A DNA stretch of 64,000 nt from positions 14,828,701-14,892,700 of the forward strand of contig OY540816.1 in assembly GCA_961205875.1 (NCBI GenBank), written 5' to 3'. The position numbers and the translations under genes were made by a program. Shown here in pieces: positions 36,131 through 49,760 of this stretch. The notes beneath the pieces are model-generated. The model had not been told where the DNA came from and did no database searches. It was given only the letters and a program-made list of their open reading frames with translations. This DNA is from Sialis fuliginosa. Taxonomy: Eukaryota; Arthropoda; Insecta; Megaloptera; Sialidae. How positions within the stretch are numbered: position 1 is the first letter of the stretch; each line of letters opens with the position of its first letter.

Positions 36131-39100
36131 AAATCATTTTTGTTCTGTTTAAATTTAGATAATTATTGAAAACAAAATAAACAATTGAATTGAGAATATT
36201 TCTCTCTACCTCGCTCCGATGCGGAAATTATCTAGTTCACGCGTTAATAATAATATTTTATCGTATATAACTTATTTCAAGATATTTCCTAAACTGTACG
36301 ACCAAAATGGATGCTGTAAAGGGGTAAATTATATCTACATTAAGTACTTATGACGATAATGTTGCAGGTCATAAGTCCACTTAAACAGAACTCATTCTTA
36401 ATTTTCTTTGTAACATAAAAGTCTTGTGGTTCCCATGGCATATATTTTTCAACTCAACTAATCCTAACAAAAATTTTGATAATTTTTGCTGCTAATGCAA
36501 AAATTTAATATGTAAAAAATGAAATTTTATACTTTGCTTGTTGCAATCTCTAAATATATTTTTGTATGACCTACAAAACGAGATTTTTCACTTCAATAAA
36601 ACTATTCAGGGATAGAACTCAAGAAAAAATAATTTAATTTTTAAAACCAGTCTAATGTAATATGTATATTTAAGTATTCACTTTCAACGCGAGTTAAAAA
36701 AAATAAAAATAATTACAACTATAAATTTAATAGAGTCTTTACTGCGAAAACATGCAGCGAGTTGATATATCCACAGTTAAGATCCCCCTTTATAAGGGTA
36801 GGAATGTGTCTTCTTCAGCGTGGTAATTAATTGCTATTCTTAATTTGCATTTTAATACTGAAATTTCAGTACAACGCTCATGTACTTTAGTATTTTATTT
36901 TCCGCATTAGTACTCGACTCGTTTAAAGAATTAAGACAACGTGTTAACAATTATGTTATTTCATAAATATTGCACATGTTTCACTGTGTATTGCATTTTG
37001 AAATGCTTTTTGGAAATTTGAAAATCGTTTAACGATTACAAACATTATATCTGTTATTTGAAGAGGTAATCCCGTTTTTACAATTCTAAAAAAAATTATT
37101 TAATACATTATTTTTCCATAAAAAATCCGGTATCATCACATCTTTCTAAATCTTTTGAACCCTGATCTTATAAGGAAAACAAAGTTATTTTATTCTATAC
37201 AACATTTTCTTATAGAACCATAAGTATTATGAAAACACACAATACAATTAAAAAGGTTATCGCTAGAATTTAGCAGATGTAGGCCAATCAGATATACATA
37301 TACTCCATTATTATTATCAGGCCGGTAAACCAGCTAATTGAAAGGGTTAAGTAATTTCTAGTTATTAATGCTTTTTCTTTCAGATTTTTTCTGAGTGATC
37401 CTTTTGGTGATAAGGGTGAGGGACAGCAATTTGTAACCGTTTTTACCGAAAAATATTATAAGTTTTCATTTGACACGATGTTCATAAGATTTTTTTTTCA
37501 TTTCTCAATTTACCCCCTGAAAGTAACCCCCAAAATCAAAATTCAACTTTTTATACTTTACGTCTATAACTGAGTCACCGCATTTTATTTCTGTGCTGAA
37601 TTTAAAATTTTTACGTCGAGAAAATTGCCTGTGACAGACGGACGGATACCTAAGTGATATTGGGCACAGAATACTCAAAACAACAACATTAAAAAGTATA
37701 GATTACAAACCTCAAAATGTCTTTGTATTATTGGAATAATTGAATATTTTTAACGAAGATGTGATGATTTAAATAAATCTTATTATTTTATAAAAAAAAT
37801 CCTTCTTACTTTTTTACGAATGTATTTTAAAAATTATATTTATATTACAAAGAACGATGAAAACTCAGAAATGTCAAGAAATGATTAAAGTGAGTTGAAC
37901 TTTTACACAAATTATTAAAAAAATTACTTTTCCAAATGAAAGTGTAATTTCTTTAATAAAAAAACACCTGAGGTTGACGGTTTTATTATTATTTTTATAA
38001 GAGATACGATTTCACGGAATTACTCCACAAAAAATAATCCGTGTCATTTTTATGCATGTGTTAAATATTAAATGGAATCATTTTTTTGCAAATAACTTAG
38101 GACAGAATAAAAAAAAAGAATGTCACAAAACTTTTCATAAACTTCTTATGGTAAACCGAGTTAAAGATGTTCTCATAAAAGCTGTGAGCTTAGAAAAGTT
38201 TTAATCCGCGGTTTTCCCGTATTTCCACAGCCGCCTCGCTGTGTAGACTGTTCTTTTAAAACATTAATTCATCAAACAAATGAATGTTATAATTAATCAA
38301 AAAGAGTTATTGCAGGTAGTTGTAGAGGTATTGTCTAGATTTTCCTATAACGCGTTTCCTTTTACATTTTGATATATTATTTTGCATTATTTTTCAAGTG
38401 TGGTGGCAGTTGTTTGTGGTTTATTATATAACTTATTTTATACGGAATTGTTTGTGCCTACTATGTTTTTGTTTATTGTTATTATTTATGTATTTTAGTT
38501 TATTTAGATCTAATTTCAATGTTGGTAAATATCACAAACCAGAAAAATCATTGAATTTTAAATTATAAATAATCAGGAAAAATATGAAAAAATTATTTTT
38601 CTATTCAAAATATATAGAGAATTAGAGAAGACTTATGTCAACTAATTTAAAGCTCCTTCAGCGCTAAATGCACCTATAAACAATCAAATTAAATTTGGAG
38701 GGTTTATTGTAAATGTCTTTAAACATACAAAAATTTTGTTTTTAATGCAATATAAAACAAAATGGTGACTTTAGCGTTGCTACACTGTTGAGTGCATATA
38801 TTTGTTATGTGCTCTACTGTGGAAAACAGAACTTCCATGGATCAACATCCAGAATAAAAAAAATACTCGTTATTTACATGAATTTTTCTATCGAAGTACA
38901 CACGATTATTAAAAAATATCGATTATTGCGAATTTTGTACCACTTTAAACAAAAAATCGTGTTTTTGACGAAAAAAAATACCTTAAATTGTTTATAAAAA
39001 CCGTTTTATTATTCAATTTTTTGTATATATGTAAATATTAGGTATATAATTTTTAAACCATTAAAATGTATATACCTAAATATTAATTACAATAATTTTA

Positions 39101-39769
39101 ATGAAAATGTTTCACCTACATATCTACTTATAATTTTTTTTAAATAAAAATATATAAGTTTCAAACCATTTGTTAAATTATATGTACTTATTTTTTTATT
39201 ATTCTTTTGAGGTTTAAAAAAAAACAATTAATTTCGAAAAGAAACAGTACCTACTTCAACTAATTGTATTAAAAAAAACACATCAAGTTCTATTTTTGGG
39301 TTATTTATTACGTAAGAAATCTCTGATTTATGTTATACTGGTATTTTTAATTATCATAATTGTGTTTTTTCAGTTTTTAGAGGAATTATTTTACAGGAGT
39401 TGTGAAATTTTATTACGACGAATAATTTATTTTTACTGAACCAATTTTCACGTAAATGTTTTAATTCTATGAAATAAGAAATGTTCTCTTAAGATAATTA
39501 TACATACACATCAAATAATTACAATTATTAGCTTTCTGAATAATGATTTGTCATTTACATAATTATTTTATATCGAATTTTTTAAACAAAATTTTTGCAT
39601 GGCTTTTTTTCGCATGCTAACACAATTTTAAGGAGGTTAATTGCAACTTTTATTCAGAATTATCTATAATGTTTATAAAATGCAACGTTTGTCTGTTTAT
39701 CCGTTAGTGCACTTATCACTCGAGAACCACTCCGATTTACGTGTTTTTTTTAAATAGATATGAAGTTTT
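36131..39769. other. Non-coding, AT-rich
   Basis: No gene. 37490-37650 carries a weakly repeat-like stretch (taccccctgaaag, gacagacggacggat). The open frame at 38788-38997 is not recognisable. Confidence 0.5.
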
Positions 39770-39870
39770 TTCCCATACAAAAATTAATTTTAAATATAAA
39801 ATTTCACCCATCTACAGACCGACAGACATCATGATGAAAATAATCAGAATGGATTCAGGGAAGGTCCAAA
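39770..39870 (+). repeat. Dispersed repeat fragment (partner at 26590-26710)
   Basis: Shares ttaaatataaaatttcaccc, a cagacat block and aaaataatcagaatgg in the same order with 26590-26710. Confidence 0.55.
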
Positions 39871-41787
39871 AAATAGGCTTAACAATACTATATGTGTTTC
39901 ATACATATTCGCGTATAAGAAAATACAAAATTCACATCTTGGTAATGTTTTCATTCTTTATTCTGAAGCAAGCAAAAAATAGACAAATTCAAGCAGATGC
40001 GAACAGAATCAGGTGAAAAGAATTGCCGTATAACGGCAGTAGTGTTGTATCCATATCTTTACAGCCATAACGAAACTCTTGGATCTGCGAGATAAATATT
40101 TATCTTTATTACCGAGAAGTTACCGGCGAGATATGGCCGTTTAAAGTAACTTTGTACGCATATTGATGTACGTTGAATAGTAAATGATGCGCACAACAAA
40201 AATGTACACATCTATTATACAAACAAAACTCAATTTACCGTGACATACATGGGTTGTGTCCTATCTTTATTATCATTTCTGGTGAATTTTTTTCAAGATT
40301 GGTTTAAAATTGGATGGAATACTGTGTTGATTTTAACCAAGATTGCTCGTCAGTTTTTACTTTCTTATACGACCATAAGTAAGAATTATTGTAGATATAA
40401 GTAAGTATTGTTAAGCCTATTTTTTCGAATTTTGATAAGTTATAGTCGCCAAATACCGCCCCCTTTTTTTTAAATCCTATATATTTTTAGAGATTTATCA
40501 AAAATAAAAAGACAGTATTATCAATTATTTAAAATTGTTATCAATTAAACTTAGCAATCAGTTTGGTTATACTTTATAAGCTTATGTTAGCTTAAACAAA
40601 AACAAGTCATATTTATAAAAAAATATTTGGGCTCCAAATATCGTCCCCGAGAAGCAGGATCAACTTTTTTCAAATTGCACTCGATTACTTTTTACACATT
40701 GTGTTTTTTTTGTTTTTTTGTTTAATACAACTGTTTTAATATAATTTAAACTAAACTATTTACATTATATGTATTTATCCATATCTGGTAATTAAGTCCC
40801 TATTAACAGAATTATAATCATTAGATATAGTAGGCTATGGTTGATAAAAATAGTGTTTATCTTAAAACATAGAGACAAAATAATTACAATTTAAAAATCT
40901 GGATTTAAATTGTATTAAAAACGATTAAAAAAGTTGATTCATATCGAAGTGGAGCAGTTAAAAAATTGAATTTCTTAAACTCCATGCTAAAACTAAGATA
41001 AAAACAAAAGTTATAATCTTTTTAGTTAATCTTCTAATTGATTAATAATAAAATAAAATATCGGTATAGTTTAAATTGCAATGCTATCTATTTTTATTAT
41101 CAGTATAAAATTCCACTTTTTAAATGATCAGATCTAATGTATTTACGCATCAAGACGTAAGCGATATGCAATTTGGAAAACATTAAAAGGAACAAATGTG
41201 TTGAAATCAAAATGAAATAAGCCAATAAAATGCGCGTGTTCCTGTGGAGAATTTACGGCCAAATCAAGACCGATAGAATTCGTTTCGTCTTGGAAAGAAG
41301 ATGTCTGGAGAGGTGAAGACAGACTGGATAAAAACAGTGGGGGAGGATCCTATCAGTGAAAATTCTAATGTGCAAATGTAAATGAGAATGAATTTTTTCG
41401 TTCGCTACGATTCACCCTTTGCTCTCGTGTTCGCCTGTTTTGTATTCTTAACCATTCTTATCTTCTAAGAGATTATGCAGGATGGTTTTTTTTACAGAAG
41501 ATGGTCGAAGTGTGTCATGATGATAAAATGTTAGATATAGTATATGTTTAGTTTGCCGCTCGAATAAAAAACCACGGGATTATTTTTATATTTAAATGTT
41601 GAATCTTTTTTTAAAATAAATTGTTGATGTTTACAAATATATATATAATGTAATCAAAGATGTAATACTATTTATGTGAATATTGTTTCAAATTCATCGA
41701 AGGAAACATATTGCCTTGTGTCCCTTAAAAATTCGGTTGTTAATTTTAATCAATTTTTTGTACTAATCGACAAATAAAATAGAATGA
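39871..41787. other. Non-coding, AT-rich
   Basis: No supported gene; nothing beyond simple AT-rich sequence. Confidence 0.5.
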
Positions 41788-41887
41788 TGCCCGTTATTAT
41801 AAAAAATTTGGTCGAGAGCAAAAGCTATATCCATTAAGTACAAATCAGCGATTTAAAAGTAGTTGTGACAAGTGTACCACATAAAAT

Positions 41888-42709
41888 CAGTGGCGTAGCG
41901 AGGGGGGGGGCAAGGGGGTCTATCATGCCCCGGGCGCCACTTACAGAAGGGCGCCAAATGGCCCTTAACTTTTTGAACCGCATAGCATAAATCCAATTTA
42001 TAAAGAGCCATAGGCCAGAATATGCAACTGAAGACCTTTTTTTTAGTCACGCCAATTTCAATTCAGACTTATTTTAAAATTATTATTATTTTTTATTTTA
42101 TTATTTTTGGGGGCGCCAAAACGATATCGTACCCCGGGCGCCAATTATGCTTGCTACGCCACTGAGTTAAGATGTCAGCTTGGCGCGATCGAGGAGACTC
42201 CAGTTTTTTTTAAAATATAGCTTACACCATTATCTTTAAGACTATCTAATGCCCGAAGACCTTCGTAACCGCCTTCGGCTTTTATTAAGAAATTTAAATT
42301 GAAAATTTAACAAATAAGTTGAATAGTTAATATGTAAGCTTGGCGCGATCGAGGAGACTCCAGTTTTTTTTAAAAATATATCTTACACTATTATCTTTAA
42401 GACTATCTAATGCCCGAAGACCTTCGTAAGCGCCTTCGGCTATTATTAAGAAATTTAAATTGAAAATTTAACAAATAAGTTGAATAGTTAATATGTCAGC
42501 TTGGCGCGATCGAGGAGACTCCAGTTTTTTTTTAAATATAGCTTACACTATTATCTTTAAGACTATCTAATGCCCGAAAACCTTCGTAAGCGCCTTCGGC
42601 TATTATTAAGAAATTTAAATTGAAAATTTAACAAATAAGTTGAATAGTTAATACATTGGCGAAGCGAGGGGGGGGGGCAAGGGGGTCTATTATGCTTGCT
42701 ACGTCACTG
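41888..42709. mobile_element. hAT-type non-autonomous element with internal tandem array (822 bp)
   Basis: Starts cagtggcgtagcgagg, ends ttgctacgtcactg, and is flanked by the perfect 8-bp duplication CATAAAAT (41880-41887 and 42710-42717). A complete-looking inner end pair (ttgctacgccactg at 42151-42164, cattggcgaagcgagg at 42654-42669) brackets a three-unit tandem array, as though two copies of the element were joined through it. No transposase. Confidence 0.82.
42172..42652 (+). repeat. Three tandem ~160-bp units
   Basis: Units begin at 42172, 42332 and 42493. Each has cttggcgcgatcgaggagac, then tgcccgaagaccttcgtaa-like and cgccttcggct blocks, ending ttgaatagttaatatgt. Identity between units is high, implying recent amplification. 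Confidence 0.92.
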
Positions 42710-42847
42710 CATAAAATGCATAGCATTTACATTATTATACATTTATTATCACTGTTTTAGAATCCTGAGGAAATTCATAGCGATTTGACACCTCGCAGAT
42801 AGCGTTAGCTTAGAATTTGCTAAATAGATTTTTTATAATACCCGACA

Positions 42848-43595
42848 TGAGCCAAATATATGTAACCTAAATTATTTAAAATGTAGATTGCGGGTGGATT
42901 TGTACATATATACTGGAAATGAAGATCTTAGATAAAAATTAGGTGACATCTCTGTTACATAATTTATATTTGTATATATATACCTACATAAAATTCCATT
43001 CTGAGAAATATTACTGTACATATATCTACATATGTATGTGAATTATTATACAATAGCAATAACGTTTTCGATATTTATTGCCGTATCTTAATCATACTAA
43101 TTTTAAGATCTGAATACCTGGAAGCAAAATATTTTGGGTATAAATTCATACAAACAACATACGCACACATACTTCATGCCTCTTTGTGTTTAATATCTGA
43201 TGGTTTGAGTACGGAGGACTCAAACTGTCAGAACGTCTGGCGAAACTGTAATAAACTTGTACACAAACTAAACTAGAGTACTTACGGCGGCTACTACGTG
43301 TGTATGTGTGTGTGTGTATGTGTGTGTACTTGACAGCAACGGAATGAAGTACTCGCGCAACAATAACTAGAAGTTGTTGAACAGACGCGGCTCGTTTCAT
43401 ATCTTTGCTCATTTGTTGGCCAACAATTGACTGGTCTAACAGCAATAAAATTAATGAAGTTGTGCAGTTATTTTTTTATTAACTTATGATTTTTAATAAG
43501 AATTTGGGAATGCTTTACTTTGTGCAATTAAATATTTGTTCAAATATAAACATTTCAAACAAACAAAAAAAAAATAATTAAAATAATAGAATGTT
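42848..43595. other. Non-coding; less AT-rich island with TG repeat
   Basis: 43150-43450 is less AT-rich and includes a (TG)n tract around 43299-43328. A 99-codon minus-strand frame (43146-43445) crosses the TG tract and is not recognisable, so it is not called. Confidence 0.45.
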
Positions 43596-43599
43596 TTGC

Positions 43600-44040
43600 T
43601 TCCTCGCAATATCGAAAATACAGGAAGCTTTGTGATCGTTTAAAAATGAGACAAAAAATTGTTCTCCGATTTTAAAATTTTAAATTTATCTTTCCGTTTC
43701 AAGTCAAGTCAAATACTTTTTGTCTGTCTGTCTGTGTGTCTGTCCCCTGAATCCTTGTCACACGCATAACTCATGAACCGCTGAAGCGATATTAATGAAA
43801 CTTGGTTGGGTGGTTGGGTCTGACTTGAGAACGGTTCTATTTCAAAATAATCAAAATTGTGTGTAAGGGGGAAGAGTGACATCCCAAAAAAAAAAATTCT
43901 GGATATCTCAAGAAAGACACATGTTACGTGAACATTTTATAGAATCTTTTTTGTAGAGCATTAAATTTCCTATAATATAGGTCTACAACGTTTGTTGTAA
44001 AATATTACAAATATTTATCTCAATTTGCTTTAAAAAACGT
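43600..44040 (+). repeat. Dispersed repeat, copy 1 (inverted partner at 60970-61230)
   Basis: ctttccgtttcaagtcaagt, a tgtctgtctgtctg run, gaaccgctgaagcgatatta, and cacatgttacgtgaa with ttttttgtagagcatt all recur in the same order, reverse-complemented, at 60970-61230. Class unknown. Confidence 0.7.
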
Positions 44041-46389
44041 ATTCTGTATTTTTAAATTGATATTTACCTTGGCATATTATATTTTGACGTTCTAAATGTC
44101 ATTTTGACGTTTGCATAAATTTAGATTCAGATTTAAATTGTCAAAAAATAAAATATATACGAAAAATAATTTAAAAAAATTTTCGAACTAATATTTTTTA
44201 GTAAAATTTTATAAAAATTTAATGCTAGGAAATTTATCTGAACACTTTATCGGTTTTATTTAAATTGTTCAATAATTAACTACCTTTGGTGAATTTAGCA
44301 CGAAAAGCATTGCGCATTTACCCGACATATGTTTTTTTTTATAAAAACATGAATCAATATGACTTCTTAAAGTAAAAAGTCAACTTTTTATAATAATTAA
44401 TATAATATCATATCATAATATGTAGTAATATATGTAAATGGAAGCTTTACATGCAGTGCTGCATCTGCTGGTCTCTATAGCTTCTCTAATTTGTCGGAGG
44501 AACAATTGACTGCAAAGCGTTTAATTGTATGATATTTAATATGGTAGCTGCCGTAGATATGAATTGAGTGACGATCCAGTTGGCATGGGTGTATATGATT
44601 TAATGGACTACAATAAGACCGATTGTCATTTTGTTTCCTTTTGTTACTGGATCCAACTCGTGAGTGCAGTTCGCTTTATTGAGGATGTCAAGTTTTATTT
44701 TGTTTCTTTTTTTTCATAAAAATTGATATTATTTAATTGGATTTATCCTGTAATATTACGTATAGACAGTTGTTAGTATCTGAGCCTATTCAAAAAATTA
44801 CTTTATATCGATTTAGTATCTAAAATTAAAAATATTATTGTTCGAAAAATTTTGTTCTAGGATTAATGAATATATGTACTTATTAAGTAATCTTAAATAT
44901 ATTTTGTTATACTTATTTCTTATGTATATATACATTTGTTAGGTTATTAATTTTATACTAATTGATATTTTTTATTTTTTTTTATAATGCGTATGTATGT
45001 ATTTTTCATAACTTTTTGTTTCTATAAATAAATATTATTATTATACATTTACATTGAAACATACATATATTAATTTCTATTATGCAAAAATAATTGCAAA
45101 ATATTTTTATCTATAAATTCAATTAAAAACAAATATACGTTGAATACCGTTTACAAAACAATAATTTAATGTATTCATTATTAATTAACAGTCTTTTCAA
45201 AGAACGGAAATAAATGTGTTTTTTTCAGACGTTTGAGTTGTTTGTCAATTGTTTTATATAAAATATTTTTCTTCCAATTGTGAATAAAAAGAATTTCAAA
45301 ACAGAAAAAAGTAAACAAGAGCGTCTAATTAATCTTTACAATTATTACAAAGAAGAAATTTTTGATGAATCATTTATTTTTTTATTCATTTCAGTCATTT
45401 CAGTGGTTTTAATTTATTCATTTTAAATTAGTCAACTAGATTTTGAGATTACGTTTATTTATATTTAAATCATATAATTTTTCTTATTCTAATTTTAAAG
45501 CATTTTTTATAAGAAATTATATTTTTGTTCAACATAAGTACCTATATTTAATATTTATTGTCCTAATTTATTTTATTATTTTATTGTTAATGATACACCA
45601 TATAAATTAGATATACCTATCTTTAAAAAGTAACGAAAATTTTAAATTTTAATTGTAAAAATGATTGATTCTTGTATTGTCATTGCGAATTCACGAGTAG
45701 ACAAAATTTCAAGAAAATCAGACAACCAAAAGTTAGTGAAAAATCGTTTACATTTGATCCAAAGAAACAAACAAAATATGTTATAAACGTTCAAATCTCA
45801 TATTATATTCAGGTAATCTTTAGTTTAACGTTTATAAATGATTATTAAAAACTTTATGTGATTCAATAAGAAAATTACCTTTAAAATGTATCTAACAGAA
45901 TAATTTTCCCCTGAAAATTGTTTTTAACAACTTTCGAATATTGAAATTGCAAACTTACGGAAACTTGATTTTATTATTGCAATTTAAGAAAAGAATATAA
46001 TTTTTCTTCCAATAATCAGATTAAACTTAATGGACGTTTTTTTTTATTTGAACGATATACTTCAGGATGTTACATTTCATCTTTTAAAGATCTCTTTCCG
46101 CCGGAAATGGTAAATATAATGTAATACTCTCGACCATTCGCATTAAAATGGGCAAAGAGTTTTATGCATCAGTTCATTGTATATTCGAAGTCGAGTGAAA
46201 TTCTTACAACTTTAAAAGAGACCTTTCAGAATTTCATTATTCTTTAAAGCCTCCCGAATTTGATAAAAATGTGTGGTTTACGCATGAGATGAAATCTTTA
46301 ACCAGGAACATTGTTATTTTAATATATTTAAGATATAATTGTTTTCGAGTACCTAATAAATTATTGAAAACAAAATTCTATTTGTTTTG
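44041..46389. other. Non-coding, very AT-rich
   Basis: No gene. 44440-44720 is slightly less AT-rich but has no recognisable frame. Confidence 0.5.
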
Positions 46390-46534
46390 CGTATATCATA
46401 AAAAATTGACATTTTCAGAATAAATGTTTCAAGTAAAAGATACTTATTTTTCTTCGTAATTTACGAAAATAGGTTTAAATTTGAAAAAGAAAAGATGAAC
46501 CTGAAAACCTATTCAATTAATATTTAGCCCCCTC

Positions 46535-46620
46535 GAAACCATGAAACTTTTGTCTGAAACATTTTTTCTGAAAATTCGTTATTTCGGAAATAATCCGCTG
46601 GAAAGTCTTTAAAAAAACAA
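46535..46620 (-). repeat. Dispersed repeat (partner at 18727-18830)
   Basis: Reverse complement of the 18727 repeat across aaataatccgctggaaag and gaaacttttgtctgaaac. Confidence 0.6.
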
Positions 46621-46675
46621 CCGATATGTGAAAAAGTTTTTTTAATGTTTTGTTGTGATAGACGAACAAAGGCTA

Positions 46676-46693
46676 TTATATATATATATATAA
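46676..46693. repeat. (TA)n microsatellite
   Basis: About nine TA repeats. Confidence 0.8.
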
Positions 46694-47423
46694 ATTTTGA
46701 CTTTAAAATCGCTAGTTTATTATTAAAAATGTATTTCTTGCATACACTATTAGTGATATTTCATAAAATGCACTCAACTATTGATAAAGTTTTCCCAACT
46801 GTCTCAAATAATTGCTCTTCTTTTAAATTCGAACGAATCCGAATTACACCGCATTTTCCTTTATCCAAGCCAATTCAAAAAGTGGCTGCAATATCGACGA
46901 TAGAGCTGACAACAATTAAAACGAAAGAAAGAAAAAAAATCCCTCCATGCACACACAATAGCACCTTGCATAAAAAAACCCAGCCAAATGTAAAAAGGCA
47001 TAGCTTTTAGAGAATCCTCACTCCTTCCAGCCCTCATGAATACCGGGGCGGATAAAACCAGGGGGGAGGGGATAAATAACGGGGGTAGGTTGGTATGCAA
47101 CACAACAGACAAGAGAACATCAGATAGCGGAAATGGAGCGAATCCATGTATCCTGAAATCCTTAAAATCTATCAGAACGTAAGCGCCGCTCTGCGGTAAA
47201 CTCGGTAACTTCAAAAATATATTGTTGAGATTATGTATACATATAGAGATATGTACGCATATATGTGCGTGTATGGGTGATCTGCGTGTGTTTTTGACGT
47301 TGTTTAAAATATAACGTATTTTGTATTAAACCTAAACCTGTTTATTCGTGTACGTGTTTATAGTACAACGACGTGTACGCGAACCAAGGATATTTTCATT
47401 TTTTGATTGATTTAATCTATAGC
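46694..47423. other. Non-coding; mixed-composition stretch
   Basis: 46860-47215 has open frames on both strands (46645-47010 plus, 46861-47214 minus) over a somewhat less AT-rich stretch with a G-rich patch near 47060. Neither product is recognisable. Confidence 0.4.
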
Positions 47424-47424
47424 A

Positions 47425-47530
47425 GTGGTCTTCAAACTGTGTTCTGCGGAACCCCGGGGTTCCTCGGTACCTCTCTGGGGGTTCCGTGAGTCAATATAAA
47501 AATTAAAAAAAAACGTATAAAGCACTCACA
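47425..47530 (+). mobile_element. Lone hAT-like terminus
   Basis: cagtggtcttcaaactgtg followed by GC-rich inverted DNA (accccggggttcc) is typical of a hAT end. No matching right end was found downstream, so it is a truncated copy. Confidence 0.45.
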
Positions 47531-48909
47531 CTATTTTAACTAAAAAATATAAAGATATATTTTGTTATATTTGAAAATTAATGCGTTCCAAAATTCTAAG
47601 ATGAATAAAATAGCTTCACTTTTATACTAAATTTACCCTTTAAGCTTAAAATTAGTATTTCGTATTATAGTATTTCTATTGTTTGGTAGGTTAATATTGA
47701 TAAATGATATGTATACAAAAGGTTTTTTATTTTCAACGAAACCCTATTGGGATCCCTATTTAAATTTAACATATTTTATATAAAAAAATTGTGAATTTTC
47801 CAGGGAAAATAAATAATTTTAAAGAAATGTTTATATCACTTGGAGAAAAATCGTTTTTCTAATTATCCATTGTCTATTTTTATTCCCTTTCTTAAAAATA
47901 AAGATAGATAATATCTTCCAGTATCCTGAACCTTTTTAAAATGAGAATAGAAGCATACTGTTTTTAATATTCGAAAACATCACTAAAAGAATTAATAACG
48001 AAAAGTTTTTGATCCAAAAGTTATGTACCGAATAAAGCCATCGAGAAAAAAAATTTATTTGAACTACAAATTGACCAAAAAGAATAAAATTCTTGATAGT
48101 GTGAGATATGAAACTATACCAGTATATGTTGGAGTTACCCATTTACCTTCGTTATTTTTGACGTATGTTCGCTATATTTGTATTTAATAACTAAATATTA
48201 TTATATTGTGAAGATCTCTACCTGTCCTATTAATTAAGATATAACAATTATTATAATATTTATAAGGTTGAAATTCTATTACTAAATTGTAGTAAAAAAA
48301 TTCAAATGTTTTGGTTTTACCATATTTGAATAAACATATGTACACATATAGCATAGTAATTTAAAAACATAATTTAGGCCCAAATATGCTACAGTGTCCA
48401 ATTAATTCTGTTGGAAAAGCTAATCCTTGATTAGCTCAAAATTGACGTTTTAACATTTAAAAATACTGGGAAAACCATCGCGATAACATACATTTACCAT
48501 TACATGAATTCAAATAACGCCTCCAATCGTATTAAGAGCATTACATGAAAAGGTTATTATCAATATTTAATGTTAACAAATCAAATTACCTAAAAATAGC
48601 CTAATCCCGTCGGAATGAGGAACATTGTAATTAATCTTTTTTAAATATTAAAACCATCCTATACATTATATATGTACATATTTCAATTATTTTCTTTTTT
48701 AAATTTTTAATGAGAGTGAATTCAGTCAGAAGATTGGCATCACTGCTGTATGTTGATATGGAATTGAATTAAATAAAAATGCCTAGCTAACTAGATAAAT
48801 AAAAAAAAGTGGTTCAAAGAGGGAACTTTTTTTATCTTATAACTCATCAATAACGAAACGTATGAGATGTACTGACAATTAAATATTTCTTAAATGATTT
48901 TACACAATT
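47531..48909. other. Non-coding, AT-rich
   Basis: Nothing recognised. Confidence 0.5.
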
Positions 48910-48910
48910 A

Positions 48911-49020
48911 TGCCCGGTTTCACGAACAATATCATATTAGATTACCTCAAACTATTCGGTAACCTTGTATTTGGCCAAACTGATAGTGCAAGATATTCGT
49001 GAAACTGGGCAACTGGGCAT
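48911..49020. mobile_element. Very small inverted-repeat element (~110 bp)
   Basis: tgcccggtttcacgaa at the left and ttcgtgaaactgggca at 48994-49009 form a 16-bp near-perfect inverted pair; aactgggcat repeats just outside. Probably a short MITE. Confidence 0.6.
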
Positions 49021-49590
49021 TATGTACAAGGCCGGATTTATATTTGTAAGGACTCTAAGCATTAGTCATAGGAGGGGCCCTTAACCTCAGAAATAATTCA
49101 ACCTAAGCTAAGCAAATTCTAAAATCGGAGAGTTAAATAATTCTACATAAATTATTTTTCGAGGTATTTATTTTTTAAAGTATAGAAAATTAATTTTTGT
49201 ATTGAACTGTTGGATATATTCATTGGATTTATTATTAAAATTGGTACCGTTTTAATTAATTAACTTATTAGTATTTTATTTTTTTTAATAGAAAATACTT
49301 TGAATAATATTACCCCATTGATAATTACTGGTAAAAGCCACTGAGTACAAGAGCTAAAGAGAGAGAATTCGACAAACGCCAAAACAAATGTGCTTAATTC
49401 AATTCTGGTAGCAATTAAGCTTATAAACAATACAATCATACGAACTCGTATGAGTGGACATTACATTATTTATGTGAACATTAAACAGAATGGTTGACAA
49501 CGGCGACCGAAATTACAGTTCAGTGTACAGTGGTGGTGCCATAATTATTTTCGGAGTGTTTAAAATTTACATATAATAAGAATACTGTAC
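49021..49590. other. Non-coding
   Basis: Nothing recognised. Confidence 0.45.
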
Positions 49591-49760
49591 TCGCTGTGCC
49601 CGCAGCTTCGATTGCGTTGATTACGGAATTATTGTTTAGGTTTTTGAAAAATAAAGTTGAATTAAATACATATATAAACACGATTAGTTATTATTGTAAT
49701 AATATTATAATATATCAACATCTAAATTCCCTAGTCTTGTGTTCTTTTTTAATATATATT
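49591..49760 (+). repeat. Helitron-like repeat, copy 2
   Basis: gtgcccgcagcttcg followed by aaacacgattagttat matches the element around 35640-36100. The open frame across it (49596-49796) is not a known protein. Confidence 0.45.

Larger units (their letters stand above)
41788..42847. mobile_element. MITE, TGCCCGG family, copy 3, split by an insertion
   Basis: Left end tgcccgttattataaaaaat and right end ttataatacccgaca, flanked by TGA on both sides. Removing the 822-bp insertion and its 8-bp duplication leaves 230 bp, in line with the 286- and 306-bp intact copies. The half after the insertion shares gcagatagcgttagct with copy 2. Confidence 0.75.

Noticed and set aside
42172-42652. CRISPR-like direct repeats
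   Set aside because: Whole 160-bp units are tandem with no unique spacers; this is a minisatellite inside a transposon in a eukaryotic genome.
43146-43445. 99-codon minus-strand frame
   Set aside because: Crosses a TG microsatellite that yields a Thr/His run; no recognisable protein.
46645-47214. Two 117-121-codon frames on opposite strands
   Set aside because: No recognisable domain, no splice or start context of note, overlapping each other.
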